From positions 25,324 through 89,323 of the forward strand of contig NZ_JACYXF010000023.1 in NCBI RefSeq assembly GCF_015352985.1: a DNA stretch of 64,000 nucleotides, in the 5' to 3' direction. The translations under genes and the position numbers were made by a program. How positions within the stretch are numbered: the stretch's first letter is position 1; each line of letters opens with the position of its first letter. This stretch comes from Noviherbaspirillum malthae (GTDB lineage: Bacteria; Pseudomonadota; Gammaproteobacteria; Burkholderiales; Burkholderiaceae_D). Under the pieces are notes generated by a model that searched no databases, was not told the origin of the DNA, and saw only the letters and a list, made by a program, of their open reading frames with translations. This document shows positions 20,520-28,729 of this stretch, piece after piece.

Positions 20520-22103
20520 TTATTTACGGAACATCGCCAGCATGCGGCGGGTCACGGCGAAGCCGCCGAACATGTTGATGGTTGTCAGCACGATGCCGAT
20601 CACGGCCAGCCAGCGGATCCAGTCGGCCGGACGTTCGACGCCGGCCGTCAGGGGCGGCGCGATCTGCACCAGCGCGCCGATGGCAATGATGCTGGAAATC
20701 GCATTGGTGACGCTCATCAGCGGCGTATGCAGCGCCGGCGTGACGTTCCAGACCACCATGTAGCCGATGAAGCAGGCCAGCACGAAGACGGTGAAGTGTC
20801 CGAGGAAGGCCGCGGGCGCATACGCGCCGATGAGCCAGAACAGCACGGCGGCGACGCCGAACAGTACGGCGATGCGGGTGCCCGAAGCCGGTGCGCTCGG
20901 CGCGCCATGTCCATGCGCCTTGGGCGGCGCGACGGCAGGCTTGGCGGCCGCCGCAGCCGGCGCTGCCGAGAGCTTGGGCGGGGGCGGCGGCCAGGTGATG
21001 CTGCCTTCCTTGATGACGGTGGTGCCGCGGATGACTTCATCGTCCATGTTGACGTTGATGGTGCCGTCCTTGTTCTTGCACAGCTCCTCGGTCAGCCGCA
21101 GCAGGTTGGTCGCATACAGCGTGCTCGACTGCTTGGACAGGCGGCTGGGCAGATCGGCATAGCCGATGATGGTGACGCCATGCCTGACCACGACTTCGCC
21201 AGGAACGGTCAGCTCGCAGTTGCCGCCCTGCTCGGCGGCGAGATCGACGATCACGCTGCCCGGCCGCATGGACTGCACCATGTCCGCGGTGATCAGCTTG
21301 GGCGCCGGCTTGCCCGGAATGAGGGCAGTGGTGATGATGATGTCGACGTCTTTTGCCTGCTTGGCGAAGGTTTCGCGCTGGGCTTTCTGGAAGCCTTCGC
21401 TCATGACCTTGGCATAGCCGCCGACGCCGGAGCCTTCCTCGGTATAGTCGACGCCGACGAATTCGCCGCCCATCGACTTGACCTGGTCCGCCACTTCCGG
21501 GCGAGTGTCATTGGCGCGCACGATGGCGCCGAGGCCGGAAGCCGCGCCGATGGCCGCCAGGCCGGCGACGCCTGCGCCGATCACGAAGACCTTGGCGGGC
21601 GGCACCTTGCCTGCGGCAGTGATCTGGCCGGTGAAGAAGCGGCCGAAATGGTGCGCCGCCTCGATCACGGCGCGGTAGCCGGCGATGTTGGCCATGGAAC
21701 TCAGCGCATCCATCTTCTGGGCGCGCGACATGCGGGGCACGCTGTCCATCGCCAGCACGGTCACGCGTTTCGCCGCCAGCTGCTGCATCAGTTCCGGGTT
21801 CTGCGCCGGCCAGATGAAGCTGACCAGTGTGCTGCCTTCGCGGATCAGCCCGACCTCTCCGGGTGCCGGACCGCGCACCTTGAAGACGATATCCGATGAA
21901 GACCACAACTGCGCCGCGCCGTCGACGATCTGCGCGCCGGCAGCCCGATAGGCATCATCGCTGAAGTTTGCGGCATCGCCGGCGCCGGACTCGACCTGCA
22001 CCGAAAAACCGAGCTTGATCAGTTTTTCGACGACATCGGGCACCGTCGCCACGCGCTTTTCGCCGGGAAAGACTTCCCGGGGCACGCCAATGACTAGAGA
22101 CAT
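20520..22103 (-). CDS. pntA: NAD(P) transhydrogenase subunit alpha (fused form)
   Basis: The NAD(H)-binding subunit, 527 residues. The dI domain (about 1-380) has the IGVPREVFPGEKRVA start and the Rossmann motif VIGAGVAGLAAIGAA. An Ala/Pro-rich linker (about 382-412) leads to the membrane helices of dII. Some bacteria split this subunit into PntAA and PntAB; here it is one gene. AAGGGGAA on the minus strand just before the ATG is a strong ribosome site. Confidence 0.96.
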   Translation of the reverse strand: MSLVIGVPREVFPGEKRVATVPDVVEKLIKLGFSVQVESGAGDAANFSDDAYRAAGAQIVDGAAQLWSSSDIVFKVRGPAPGEVGLIREGSTLVSFIWPAQNPELMQQLAAKRVTVLAMDSVPRMSRAQKMDALSSMANIAGYRAVIEAAHHFGRFFTGQITAAGKVPPAKVFVIGAGVAGLAAIGAASGLGAIVRANDTRPEVADQVKSMGGEFVGVDYTEEGSGVGGYAKVMSEGFQKAQRETFAKQAKDVDIIITTALIPGKPAPKLITADMVQSMRPGSVIVDLAAEQGGNCELTVPGEVVVRHGVTIIGYADLPSRLSKQSSTLYATNLLRLTEELCKNKDGTINVNMDDEVIRGTTVIKEGSITWPPPPPKLSAAPAAAAAKPAVAPPKAHGHGAPSAPASGTRIAVLFGVAAVLFWLIGAYAPAAFLGHFTVFVLACFIGYMVVWNVTPALHTPLMSVTNAISSIIAIGALVQIAPPLTAGVERPADWIRWLAVIGIVLTTINMFGGFAVTRRMLAMFRK

Positions 22104-22526
22104 ACGCTTCCCCTTCGTTATGAATTATGAAATCCGCAGTCCGAAACAAGCCCGCCGCCCCGGCGTACCGCATGTCACGGCAAAATCATTCCAGTTGATT
22201 AAGACTTGCGACGATCTTACACGCAATCCAAAAATAAGCACAACCGTTCTTTTTTGTGGTTTTCCTCGAAAACTTGCCGGAATCCTGTAATTCATTGCTT
22301 TCCTCGACCGGTTTTCGGCACAGAGGAAGCAAGAGTCAAGAAGTGAATGTAGCAGCTTTTCATGCCATTTTTACACTTCGGAAGACAGTTGTGAAAAATC
22401 AAGATCGTCCATTGCCGGGAAAGCGATCATTCCGCCAATCAACAACTTGCTCGCCGGCCTCCTTGCCGCGAGGCGAGGCGGCCTTGCTGCATGCGAGGTA
22501 AAATGTCGCCCTTCTCAAGGAATCCC
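22104..22526. other. Divergent intergenic region pntA / nudJ
   Basis: A 423-base AT-richer spacer between divergent genes. It must carry both promoters. A CATAAT hexamer on the minus strand just above the pntA ribosome site is a possible -10 for pntAB. TAAAAT at 22498-22503 is a possible -10 for nudJ-mnmA. Small open frames in it have no ribosome site or recognisable product. Confidence 0.5.
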
Positions 22527-23012
22527 ATGTCTGAAGTCTGGAAACCCTCCGTTACCGTTGCCGCAGTCATCGAGCGCGATGGCCGGTTCCTGCTGGTTGA
22601 AGAAGAAACCAGCGATGGCATCCGTTTCAACCAGCCCGCCGGCCATCTCGACCCGAACGAATCACTGATCGAGGCAGTGGCGCGCGAAACCATGGAAGAA
22701 ACCGCGCATGAGTTCTCGGCCACCGCCATGGTGGGCGTGTACATGTCGCGCTATATCTCGGCACGCACCAACAAGGAAGTGACCTACCTGCGCTTTGCCT
22801 TCTGCGGCCAGGTCGGTGCGCAGCATGACCGTCCGCTCGACGAAGGCATCCTGCGCGCCGTCTGGATGACGCGCGAGGAAATGCTGGCCTGCGAAAGCAA
22901 GCACCGCAGCCCGCTGGTCCTGCGCTGCGTCGACGACTATCTCGCGGGACAGCGCGCGCCGCTGTCCCTGATCTACACCCATCCCAGCGTGATCGGAGCA
23001 ATCAGTGGCTAG
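22527..23012 (+). CDS. nudJ: NudJ-like Nudix phosphatase
   Basis: A Nudix hydrolase of 161 residues. The Nudix box spans GHLDPNESLIEAVARETMEE, with catalytic glutamates intact but the usual Gly after EEx replaced by Ala (EETAHEF). Genomic context supports NudJ (YmfB), which in E. coli also sits directly before mnmA and hydrolyses hydroxymethylpyrimidine pyrophosphate and nucleoside di/triphosphates. AAGGA lies 5 bases before the ATG. Its end overlaps mnmA by 8 bases. Confidence 0.85.
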   Translation: MSEVWKPSVTVAAVIERDGRFLLVEEETSDGIRFNQPAGHLDPNESLIEAVARETMEETAHEFSATAMVGVYMSRYISARTNKEVTYLRFAFCGQVGAQHDRPLDEGILRAVWMTREEMLACESKHRSPLVLRCVDDYLAGQRAPLSLIYTHPSVIGAISG

Positions 23013-24108
23013 GAAGCGCGTCGTGATCGGCATGTCGGGCGGCGTCGATTCCTCGGTGTCGGCCTGGCTGCTGAAGGAACAGGGCTATGAAGTCATCGGC
23101 CTGTTCATGAAGAACTGGGAAGACGATGACGATTCCGAATACTGCTCCACGCGGCAGGACTGGATCGATGCCGCGAGCGTGGCCGACGTGGTGGGCGTCG
23201 ACATCGAGGCGGTCAACTTCGCCGCCGAGTACAAGGACCGGGTGTTTGCCGAGTTCCTGCGCGAATACCAGGCAGGGCGCACGCCGAATCCGGACGTGCT
23301 CTGCAACGCCGAAATCAAGTTCAAGGCCTTCCTCGACCATGCGATGAAGCTGGGCGCCGACCTGATCGCGACCGGGCATTATGCGCGCGTGCGTCAGGCC
23401 GACAACGGCCGCTTCGAACTGCTGAAGGCGCTTGATGCCAGCAAGGACCAGAGCTATTTCCTGCACCGGCTGAACCAGGCGCAGCTTTCGAAGACCCTGT
23501 TCCCGCTGGGCGAAATCCCCAAGACGGAAGTACGAAAGATTGCCGAGAAAATCGGCTTGCCGAATGCAAAGAAAAAGGATTCCACCGGCATCTGCTTCAT
23601 CGGCGAGCGGCCGTTCCGGGAATTCCTGAACCGTTACCTGTCTTATAAGCCCGGACCGATGATGACGCCGGACGGCACCGTGGTCGGCGAGCATGTCGGC
23701 CTGAGCTTCTACACGCTCGGCCAGCGCAAGGGCATCGGCCTCGGCGGCATCAAGTCCTACCAGAGTGCCGACGGCAGCAGCGACGCCTGGTATGTCGCGA
23801 AGAAGGATGTCGCCGGCAACGTGCTGTATGTCGTCCAGGGGCATGATCATCCCTGGCTGCTGTCGGCAGCACTGGAATCGGCCCAGGCCAGCTGGATCGC
23901 CGGCGAACCGCCCGGCATCGAGCAGATCGCGGCGAAGACCCGCTATCGCCAGGCCGATGTGCCCTGCTCCATCTCGGTCAGCGACGCCGAACGCTTTTCG
24001 CTGAGCTTTGCAACGCCGCAATGGGCCGTCACTCCCGGCCAGTCCGCCGTGCTGTACGACGGTGAAGTCTGCCTCGGCGGCGGCATCATCAATTCGGCAG
24101 CCGCCTGA
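23005..24108 (+). CDS. mnmA: tRNA-specific 2-thiouridylase MnmA
   Basis: Inserts sulfur at C2 of wobble U34 in tRNA-Glu, -Gln and -Lys. The product is 367 residues from a GTG start that overlaps nudJ. The ATP-pyrophosphatase loop is SGGVDSS (11-17). The catalytic cysteine is C100 (NPDVLCNAEIKF) and the persulfide cysteine is C197 (STGICFIGERPF). GLSFYTLGQRKG and the C-terminal beta-barrel are present. Confidence 0.97.
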   Translation: MARKRVVIGMSGGVDSSVSAWLLKEQGYEVIGLFMKNWEDDDDSEYCSTRQDWIDAASVADVVGVDIEAVNFAAEYKDRVFAEFLREYQAGRTPNPDVLCNAEIKFKAFLDHAMKLGADLIATGHYARVRQADNGRFELLKALDASKDQSYFLHRLNQAQLSKTLFPLGEIPKTEVRKIAEKIGLPNAKKKDSTGICFIGERPFREFLNRYLSYKPGPMMTPDGTVVGEHVGLSFYTLGQRKGIGLGGIKSYQSADGSSDAWYVAKKDVAGNVLYVVQGHDHPWLLSAALESAQASWIAGEPPGIEQIAAKTRYRQADVPCSISVSDAERFSLSFATPQWAVTPGQSAVLYDGEVCLGGGIINSAAA

Positions 24109-24350
24109 CCTGATTTCCCTCCTCCGCCGGACGCTGCGGTAAGCCGCGTCCGGCAGCCCTCCCCTCCCTGTATTTCCGAAGCGTGCGGTGTCCTGCATCC
24201 GGGCATCGTGCCGTCTATCCGATGTGTTTTCAGCAGTCCTGCATGCTTGCGGAAGTCGTTGAATTTCCTGAGTTAATTGCCTTGACACAACTTTCTTCCC
24301 AAGCCGTCTCCTCTTTCCCACAGCGGCATCAAATCTTCATAGAAAAACCC

Positions 24351-24379
24351 TTGCAATCCCGATTAAATTAGCCAATAAT
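24351..24379 (+). promoter_or_regulatory. Probable sigma-70 promoter of hemP
   Basis: TTGCAA at 24351-24356 and AATAAT at 24374-24379 are separated by 17 bases. The predicted start near 24386 falls inside the Fur-box-like sequence, the expected geometry for iron repression. Identified by eye only. Confidence 0.5.
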
Positions 24380-24382
24380 CTA

Positions 24383-24401
24383 AATAAGAATAGTTCGCAT
24401 T
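24383..24401 (-). promoter_or_regulatory. Fur-box-like operator upstream of hemP
   Basis: Read on the minus strand the 19-mer is AATGCGAACTATTCTTATT. This resembles the AATGCGAATnATTCTCATT form of betaproteobacterial Fur sites. It overlaps the expected transcription start of hemP. A related sequence lies upstream of bfr (25627-25645). Confidence 0.6.
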
Positions 24402-24418
24402 TACATAGGAACAAGGTC

Positions 24419-24610
24419 ATGAACCATTTCACGCAGCAGAAAGAAAGCGTTGCCGTGGCGTCAGAGGCCGATCCTGACCCTGGTAAACGCGTCATCAGAA
24501 TCAAGAGTGAAGACCTGCTGCAGCAGCAGCGTGAAGTCGAGATCGACCATCACGGCCGGATTTACCGGCTGAGGCTGACGCAGCTGAACAAATTGATCCT
24601 GACCGCGTAA
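24419..24610 (+). CDS. hemP: Hemin uptake protein HemP
   Basis: A small 63-residue protein of the HemP/HmuP family. The conserved C-terminal half reads RIKSEDLLQQQREVEIDHHG followed by YRLRLTQLNKLILTA. In Burkholderia and Bradyrhizobium the homologue is needed for expression of heme receptor genes. No heme receptor gene is in this window. A Fur-like site directly upstream and the bfd/bfr neighbours place it in iron control. Confidence 0.88.
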   Translation: MNHFTQQKESVAVASEADPDPGKRVIRIKSEDLLQQQREVEIDHHGRIYRLRLTQLNKLILTA

Positions 24611-24702
24611 CTCCATCCGGGAACAGACGCCAAGCATGACATTCAGCCAGCCGATCGCTCATCGTGGGGTAGCCAGCAAATAACGAAGGAAAGGAATAGT
24701 TG

Positions 24703-25026
24703 ATGGCAACCGAAACAATCGATCCCCTGCTCTTCGAACCGGCCAGCATGCCGGCCCAGCCCGAGCTGCTGGTTTCCGCGGTGCTGCATCTGATGTCGCA
24801 CTACACGGCCAACAGCCAGGAGTCGAGGGCGTGCACCAAGCTGGCATCGGTGATTGAAAGGCATTTGAAGGCATTGGCCGACCTGCCCGAACTGGCTCCC
24901 GTACTGCGGGCAACCTGCCAGCAGCTGTCGGAACAATGGGCTCTGGTCGTCGAACGCACCATGGCATCGACGACGCAGCGCCAGAACCGTTTTTTCCGCC
25001 TGGTGACAGGCAGCAGGGCAAATTGA
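24703..25026 (+). CDS. Hypothetical protein in the hemP-bfd cluster
   Basis: I do not recognise this 107-residue protein. It looks all-helical and soluble, with no signal peptide or membrane segment. Possible metal-binding residues are H29, H33, C44, H54 and C72; the C-terminal third is basic and polar (STTQRQNRFFRLVTGSR). AAGGAA precedes the ATG at 24703; a TTG just upstream is out of favour. Position between hemP (92 bases) and bfd (148 bases) suggests an iron- or heme-related role, which is inference from context only. Confidence 0.7.
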   Translation: MATETIDPLLFEPASMPAQPELLVSAVLHLMSHYTANSQESRACTKLASVIERHLKALADLPELAPVLRATCQQLSEQWALVVERTMASTTQRQNRFFRLVTGSRAN

Positions 25027-25174
25027 CGCTGCGTCGATTGCCCGAAGACCCGAAAGCTGCCCTGGTCATGCAAGCGAATGCACCGACCGGGCGGCCGAAC
25101 AAAGCAATAGAAGCAATGACAGGCCTTGCCGCCTCGTCAGCAAGACCACTGGAAGACAACCACAAGGTGTATGA

Positions 25175-25390
25175 ATGATCGTTTGCGTTTGCCACAATGT
25201 TTCTGAACGAAAGATCCGTCAAGCCGTCGACAAGGGCTTGACCACCATGCCGCAGCTGCGCGAGCAGCTCGGCGTCGGTACCTGCTGCGGCAAATGCCAC
25301 TCCTGCGCCAAGACCGTCCTGCGCGAATGCATCGAGGAACGCGAGATGGAAGCGCAGCCCATGCTGTTCCGCCCGGCGTTTGCCGCCTGA
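25175..25390 (+). CDS. bfd: Bacterioferritin-associated ferredoxin
   Basis: A 71-residue [2Fe-2S] protein that reduces ferric iron in bacterioferritin to release it. The four cluster cysteines follow the Bfd pattern CxC-x31-CxxC: C4, C6, C38 and C41. Extra cysteines are C37 and C44. AAGG lies 7 bases before the ATG. Its natural partner bfr lies 372 bases downstream on the same strand but probably has its own promoter. Confidence 0.93.
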   Translation: MIVCVCHNVSERKIRQAVDKGLTTMPQLREQLGVGTCCGKCHSCAKTVLRECIEEREMEAQPMLFRPAFAA

Positions 25391-25762
25391 ACGTCACGGA
25401 CCGTCCGTCGCGATAGCAAACGCATGTCCGGCTGCCCTGCCCTCCTTCGGCAGGACAGTCGACGGTGCCATCGGGACCAATAAGTGCATGTTCCGGCCGG
25501 AGCTGTACATGAGCCGTGCCGGACGCATCCAATCAACTTCCCTCTGCCCTGGCCCCCGCCTTTACTTTCACCTTCGCTTCCTTGCCCACTGGCACGCCGT
25601 ACGGCATCCCATCAAATGCAGTTCTTAGTGCGAATGATTCCCGCTAACGAAATGCAGGCCTGTTGATGGAAAAAACGACATCGTGCGTTATCATTCGTGT
25701 ACTTCCCGGGATGACTGGCAGCGGCAGGTCCATCCCTTTATGACACCAATGCAGAGGACCTC
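25391..25762. other. Intergenic region between bfd and bfr
   Basis: A 372-base gap without a credible gene. It holds the Fur-box-like site at 25627-25645. About 20 bases further on, a TTGATG (25663-25668) could be a -35 for bfr with a weak -10 near 25686-25691. Short open frames lack ribosome sites. Confidence 0.5.
25627..25645 (+). promoter_or_regulatory. Fur-box-like site upstream of bfr
   Basis: AGTGCGAATGATTCCCGCT shares 12 of 19 positions with the hemP site and keeps the GCGAA-x2-ATTC core. It lies about 118 bases upstream of the bfr ATG and before the presumed promoter. That placement would suit activation or an upstream operator more than simple blocking of RNA polymerase. Confidence 0.45.
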
Positions 25763-26233
25763 ATGAAAGGTGACCCCAATATCATCAGACTGCTCAATGC
25801 GCAGCTGACCAACGAACTCACCGCAATCAACCAGTATTTCCTGCATGCCCGCATGTACAGGCACTGGGGTTTCGAAAAGCTCGGCAAGAAGGAATACGAC
25901 GAGTCCATCGGCGAGATGAAGCATGCCGACAATCTGATCAACCGCATCCTGATGCTCGACGGCCTGCCCAACCTGCAGGCACTGCACAAGCTGATGATCG
26001 GCGAATCGACGCCGGAAATGCTGGAATGCGACCTCAAGCTGGAGCAGGCTTCACAGCAGACGGTGAAGGACGGCATCAAGGCTTGCGAAGCGGCTGGCGA
26101 CTTCGTTTCCCGCGAAATCCTGGTCGACATTCTCGACGACACGGAAGAACACATCGAATGGCTCGAAACCCAGCTCGACCTGATCAGCAAGATCGGCCTG
26201 CAGAATTACCTGCAGTCGCAGATGGGCGAATAA
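25763..26233 (+). CDS. bfr: Bacterioferritin
   Basis: The heme-containing 24-mer iron store, 156 residues. Ferroxidase ligands E18, E51, H54, E94 and H130 and heme ligand M52 are all at E. coli positions. The residue aligned with E127 is threonine (DDTEEH), with E128 and E129 next to it. Length and C-terminus (LQNYLQSQMGE) are normal. Transcription ends at the strong hairpin after the gene. Confidence 0.96.
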   Translation: MKGDPNIIRLLNAQLTNELTAINQYFLHARMYRHWGFEKLGKKEYDESIGEMKHADNLINRILMLDGLPNLQALHKLMIGESTPEMLECDLKLEQASQQTVKDGIKACEAAGDFVSREILVDILDDTEEHIEWLETQLDLISKIGLQNYLQSQMGE

Positions 26234-26271
26234 GTTTCCGTTAGTTTCGGTCAGCCGGCTTCGGCCGGCGC

Positions 26272-26310
26272 AATAAAAAAGGGCAGCCTCGAAGACTGCC
26301 CTTTTTTATT
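26272..26310. terminator. Bidirectional terminator between bfr and GST gene
   Basis: A perfect 15-bp stem (26272-26286 with 26296-26310) carries A and T tracts at both ends, so it can terminate in either direction between the convergent bfr and GST genes. A second small hairpin with a UUCG loop (26254-26269) precedes it. Confidence 0.92.
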
Positions 26311-26370
26311 GTCGTTGCTGTCCCGGCCTGCCTTTACATTTACCCGGAGACAGGCGGCCGCAGCACAGAC

Positions 26371-26979
26371 TTACTGCGGAATCGAATCCTTGAAAGACTG
26401 CCGCTCGGACAACTTGTCGAACAGCTTTGCCAGATTGGGATATTCGCCGCGCCAATCGATTTCGGGGAAGCGGAACGACAGCCAGCCGAGTGCGCAGCCA
26501 ACCGCCACGTCCGCCAGCGAGTAATGCGTGCCGGTGCAGAACGGGGTGTCCTTCAGGCCGGCGCCCATGGCTTTCAGGCCGGCATGCACCTTGTCCATCT
26601 GGCGCTTGATCCATTCTTCGCTCTGCTGCGCCTCGGGACGCTGGGTGCGTTCGAGGCGCACCGCCACTGCGGCGTCCAGCACGCCGTCGGCCAGCGCTTC
26701 CCAGCATTTGACCTCGGCCCGCTCGCGGCTGTTGGGGGGAATCAGCTTGCAGACCGGCGTCAGCGTGTCGAGGTACTCGACGATCACGCGGGAGTCGAAC
26801 ATCGCGCCGCCGTCTTCCATCACCAGGCAGGGCACTTTCCCGAGCGGGTTGAACTGCATGATCTTGGTTTCCGGCGCCCAGACGTTTTCCAGAATGAGTT
26901 CGTAGTCGAGCTTCTTTTCCGCCATGACGACACGAACTTTGCGAACGTAGGGGCTGGCGGTGGAACCGATGAGTTTCAT
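26371..26979 (-). CDS. Glutathione S-transferase family protein
   Basis: A 202-residue GST resembling YibF. The thioredoxin-like N-domain (1-78) starts MKLIGSTASPYVRKVRVV, with a serine in the position of the usual catalytic Ser/Cys region, then the cis-Pro site GKVPCLV and the glutathione-binding MFDSRVIVEYLD. The helical C-domain contains YSLADVAVGCALGWL. Substrate unknown. Confidence 0.9.
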   Translation of the reverse strand: MKLIGSTASPYVRKVRVVMAEKKLDYELILENVWAPETKIMQFNPLGKVPCLVMEDGGAMFDSRVIVEYLDTLTPVCKLIPPNSRERAEVKCWEALADGVLDAAVAVRLERTQRPEAQQSEEWIKRQMDKVHAGLKAMGAGLKDTPFCTGTHYSLADVAVGCALGWLSFRFPEIDWRGEYPNLAKLFDKLSERQSFKDSIPQ

Positions 26980-27006
26980 AGATGCATATGGTATGAAGTG
27001 GACACG

Positions 27007-27012
27007 ATTATA
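27007..27012 (-). promoter_or_regulatory. Extended -10 promoter of the GST gene
   Basis: On the minus strand the sequence is TGTTATAAT, a perfect -10 with an extended TG, about 28 bases before the GST start codon. No good -35 is seen, which extended -10 promoters can tolerate. Confidence 0.55.
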
Positions 27013-27090
27013 ACATTGAGCAAGCTCACGGAATCCGCCGGGCTTACGGCAAGAGCGTACGGCGGAGCCGGCTTTCGGGCCGGGCGAGAA

Positions 27091-27099
27091 TGGTAAAAT
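27091..27099 (+). promoter_or_regulatory. Extended -10 promoter of purB
   Basis: TGGTAAAAT fits an extended -10 (TGnTAnAAT) about 75 bases before the purB ATG. It lies in the spacer divergent from the GST gene. Confidence 0.45.
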
Positions 27100-27174
27100 G
27101 CCGGATTCCGCTGATTTGGCGCATCAATGTCTTCGATTGCGCGCACTTTTACTCACTTCTCCGCATTTCATATC

Positions 27175-28542
27175 ATGTCGCTTTCCGCTCTCTCCGCCCT
27201 TTCTCCGTTGGACGGCCGCTACGCCGCCAAGACCGACAAGCTGCGCCCCATCCTGTCCGAAGCCGGCTTCATGCACCACCGAGTGAAGGTGGAGATCGCC
27301 TGGCTGCAGGCGCTGTCGCAGGCAGGTTTCGAGGAAATCAAGCCGTTTTCGGCGGCCGCCAATGCGCTGCTGGACAAGCTGGCCAATGAATTCAGCGAGA
27401 CCGATGCCGAGCGCATCAAGGCCATCGAAGCGGTCACCAACCATGACGTGAAGGCGGTCGAGTACTGGCTCAAGGAAAGGGTTGCCGACGTGCCGGAACT
27501 GGTCGCCGCAACCGAATTCATCCACTTCGCCTGCACCTCGGAAGACATCAACAACACCTCGCACGGCATGATGCTCAAGGCGGCGCGCAATGATGTGCTG
27601 CTGCCGTCGCTGCGCGCGGTGATCGCCAAGCTGACCGAACTGGCGCATGACAACGCCGCCCTCCCGATGCTGTCGCGCACCCACGGCCAGCCGGCCAGCC
27701 CGACCACGCTGGGCAAGGAAATCGCCAACGTGGTGGCCCGCCTCAAGCGCGCCGAGCAGCGCATCGCCGGCGTCGAGCTGCTGGGCAAGATGAACGGCGC
27801 GGTCGGCAACTACAATGCCCACCTGTCCGCCTACCCCGAGTTCGACTGGGAAAGCTTCTCGAAGAGCGTCATCGAGCAGCGCCTCGGCCTGACCTACAAT
27901 CCCTACACCATCCAGATCGAGCCGCATGACTACATGGCCGAACTGTTCGACGCCATCGCGCGCGCCAACACCATCCTGCTCGACCTGAACCGCGACATCT
28001 GGGGCTATATCTCGCTCGGCTATTTCAAGCAGCGCACCAAGGCGGGCGAAATCGGTTCGTCGACCATGCCGCACAAGGTCAACCCGATCGACTTCGAGAA
28101 CTCCGAAGGCAACCTCGGCCTGGCCAATGCGGTGCTCAAGCACCTGTCGGAAAAGCTGCCGGTCTCGCGCTGGCAGCGCGACCTGACCGATTCGACCGTC
28201 CTACGCAACATCGGCGTGGCCTTCGGCTATGCGGTGCTGGCCTATGACAGCTGCCTGCGCGGCCTCAACAAGCTGGAAGTCAATCCCGCGCGCCTGGCCG
28301 AAGACCTGGACGCTACCTGGGAAGTGCTGGCCGAGCCGGTGCAGACGGTGATGCGCCGCTACGGCATCGAAAATCCCTATGAGCAGCTGAAGGAACTCAC
28401 CCGCGGCAAGGGCATTTCACGCGAAGCGCTGCGTGAATTCATCAACGGCCTGGCGATTCCCCAGGACGCCAAGGATCACCTGCTGGCAATGACGCCCGCC
28501 AATTACATCGGCCATGCGGAAAAGCTGGCGCGCGCCATCTAA
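27175..28542 (+). CDS. purB: Adenylosuccinate lyase
   Basis: Acts twice in purine synthesis, cleaving SAICAR and adenylosuccinate with release of fumarate. The product is 455 residues, matching the E. coli-type enzyme. MSLSALSALSPLDGRY fixes the ATG at 27175 over an upstream in-frame ATG at 27127. The signature GSSTMPHKVNPIDFENSEGN, TSEDINNTSHG and the catalytic-histidine region SRTHGQPASPTTLGKE are present. Confidence 0.97.
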   Translation: MSLSALSALSPLDGRYAAKTDKLRPILSEAGFMHHRVKVEIAWLQALSQAGFEEIKPFSAAANALLDKLANEFSETDAERIKAIEAVTNHDVKAVEYWLKERVADVPELVAATEFIHFACTSEDINNTSHGMMLKAARNDVLLPSLRAVIAKLTELAHDNAALPMLSRTHGQPASPTTLGKEIANVVARLKRAEQRIAGVELLGKMNGAVGNYNAHLSAYPEFDWESFSKSVIEQRLGLTYNPYTIQIEPHDYMAELFDAIARANTILLDLNRDIWGYISLGYFKQRTKAGEIGSSTMPHKVNPIDFENSEGNLGLANAVLKHLSEKLPVSRWQRDLTDSTVLRNIGVAFGYAVLAYDSCLRGLNKLEVNPARLAEDLDATWEVLAEPVQTVMRRYGIENPYEQLKELTRGKGISREALREFINGLAIPQDAKDHLLAMTPANYIGHAEKLARAI

Positions 28543-28729
28543 ACGATCCGGCGCTTATCCCCGCACATCTGGCGGCAGCAAAGGCACAGCGTGCCCGACG
28601 CTGCCGTCACACCAGTTCTCCCATTTCCTCGCAGATTGAAGGTACAAATTCGTACCCAAGCATGGCGAGCGCCAAAATGTTTTGTGGTACATTTAGTCCT
28701 AACTCGAACTAGTTGCAATCAGAAAAACA

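Larger units (their letters stand above)
24109..24418. other. Intergenic region upstream of hemP
   Basis: A 310-base gap. Near mnmA there is a GC-rich hairpin (24126-24134 pairing with 24146-24154) without a T-run, a weak terminator at best. The right half is AT-rich and carries the hemP promoter and Fur-box-like site listed separately. Confidence 0.6.

Noticed and set aside
19225..20763. 512-codon frame antisense to pntB
   Set aside because: It is His/Asp/Arg-rich with no ribosome site and lies opposite a clear membrane protein gene.
22256..22501. 81-codon frame between pntA and nudJ
   Set aside because: No ribosome site or family signature, and it covers the expected nudJ promoter.
22527..23012. 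Ala for Gly in the NudJ Nudix box as a sign of inactivity
   Set aside because: The catalytic glutamates are intact and I recall the EETAH form in other betaproteobacterial homologs, so it is probably a lineage variant.
25380..25628. Small frame in the bfd-bfr gap
   Set aside because: No ribosome site; the frame overlaps the bfd end and the Fur-like site.
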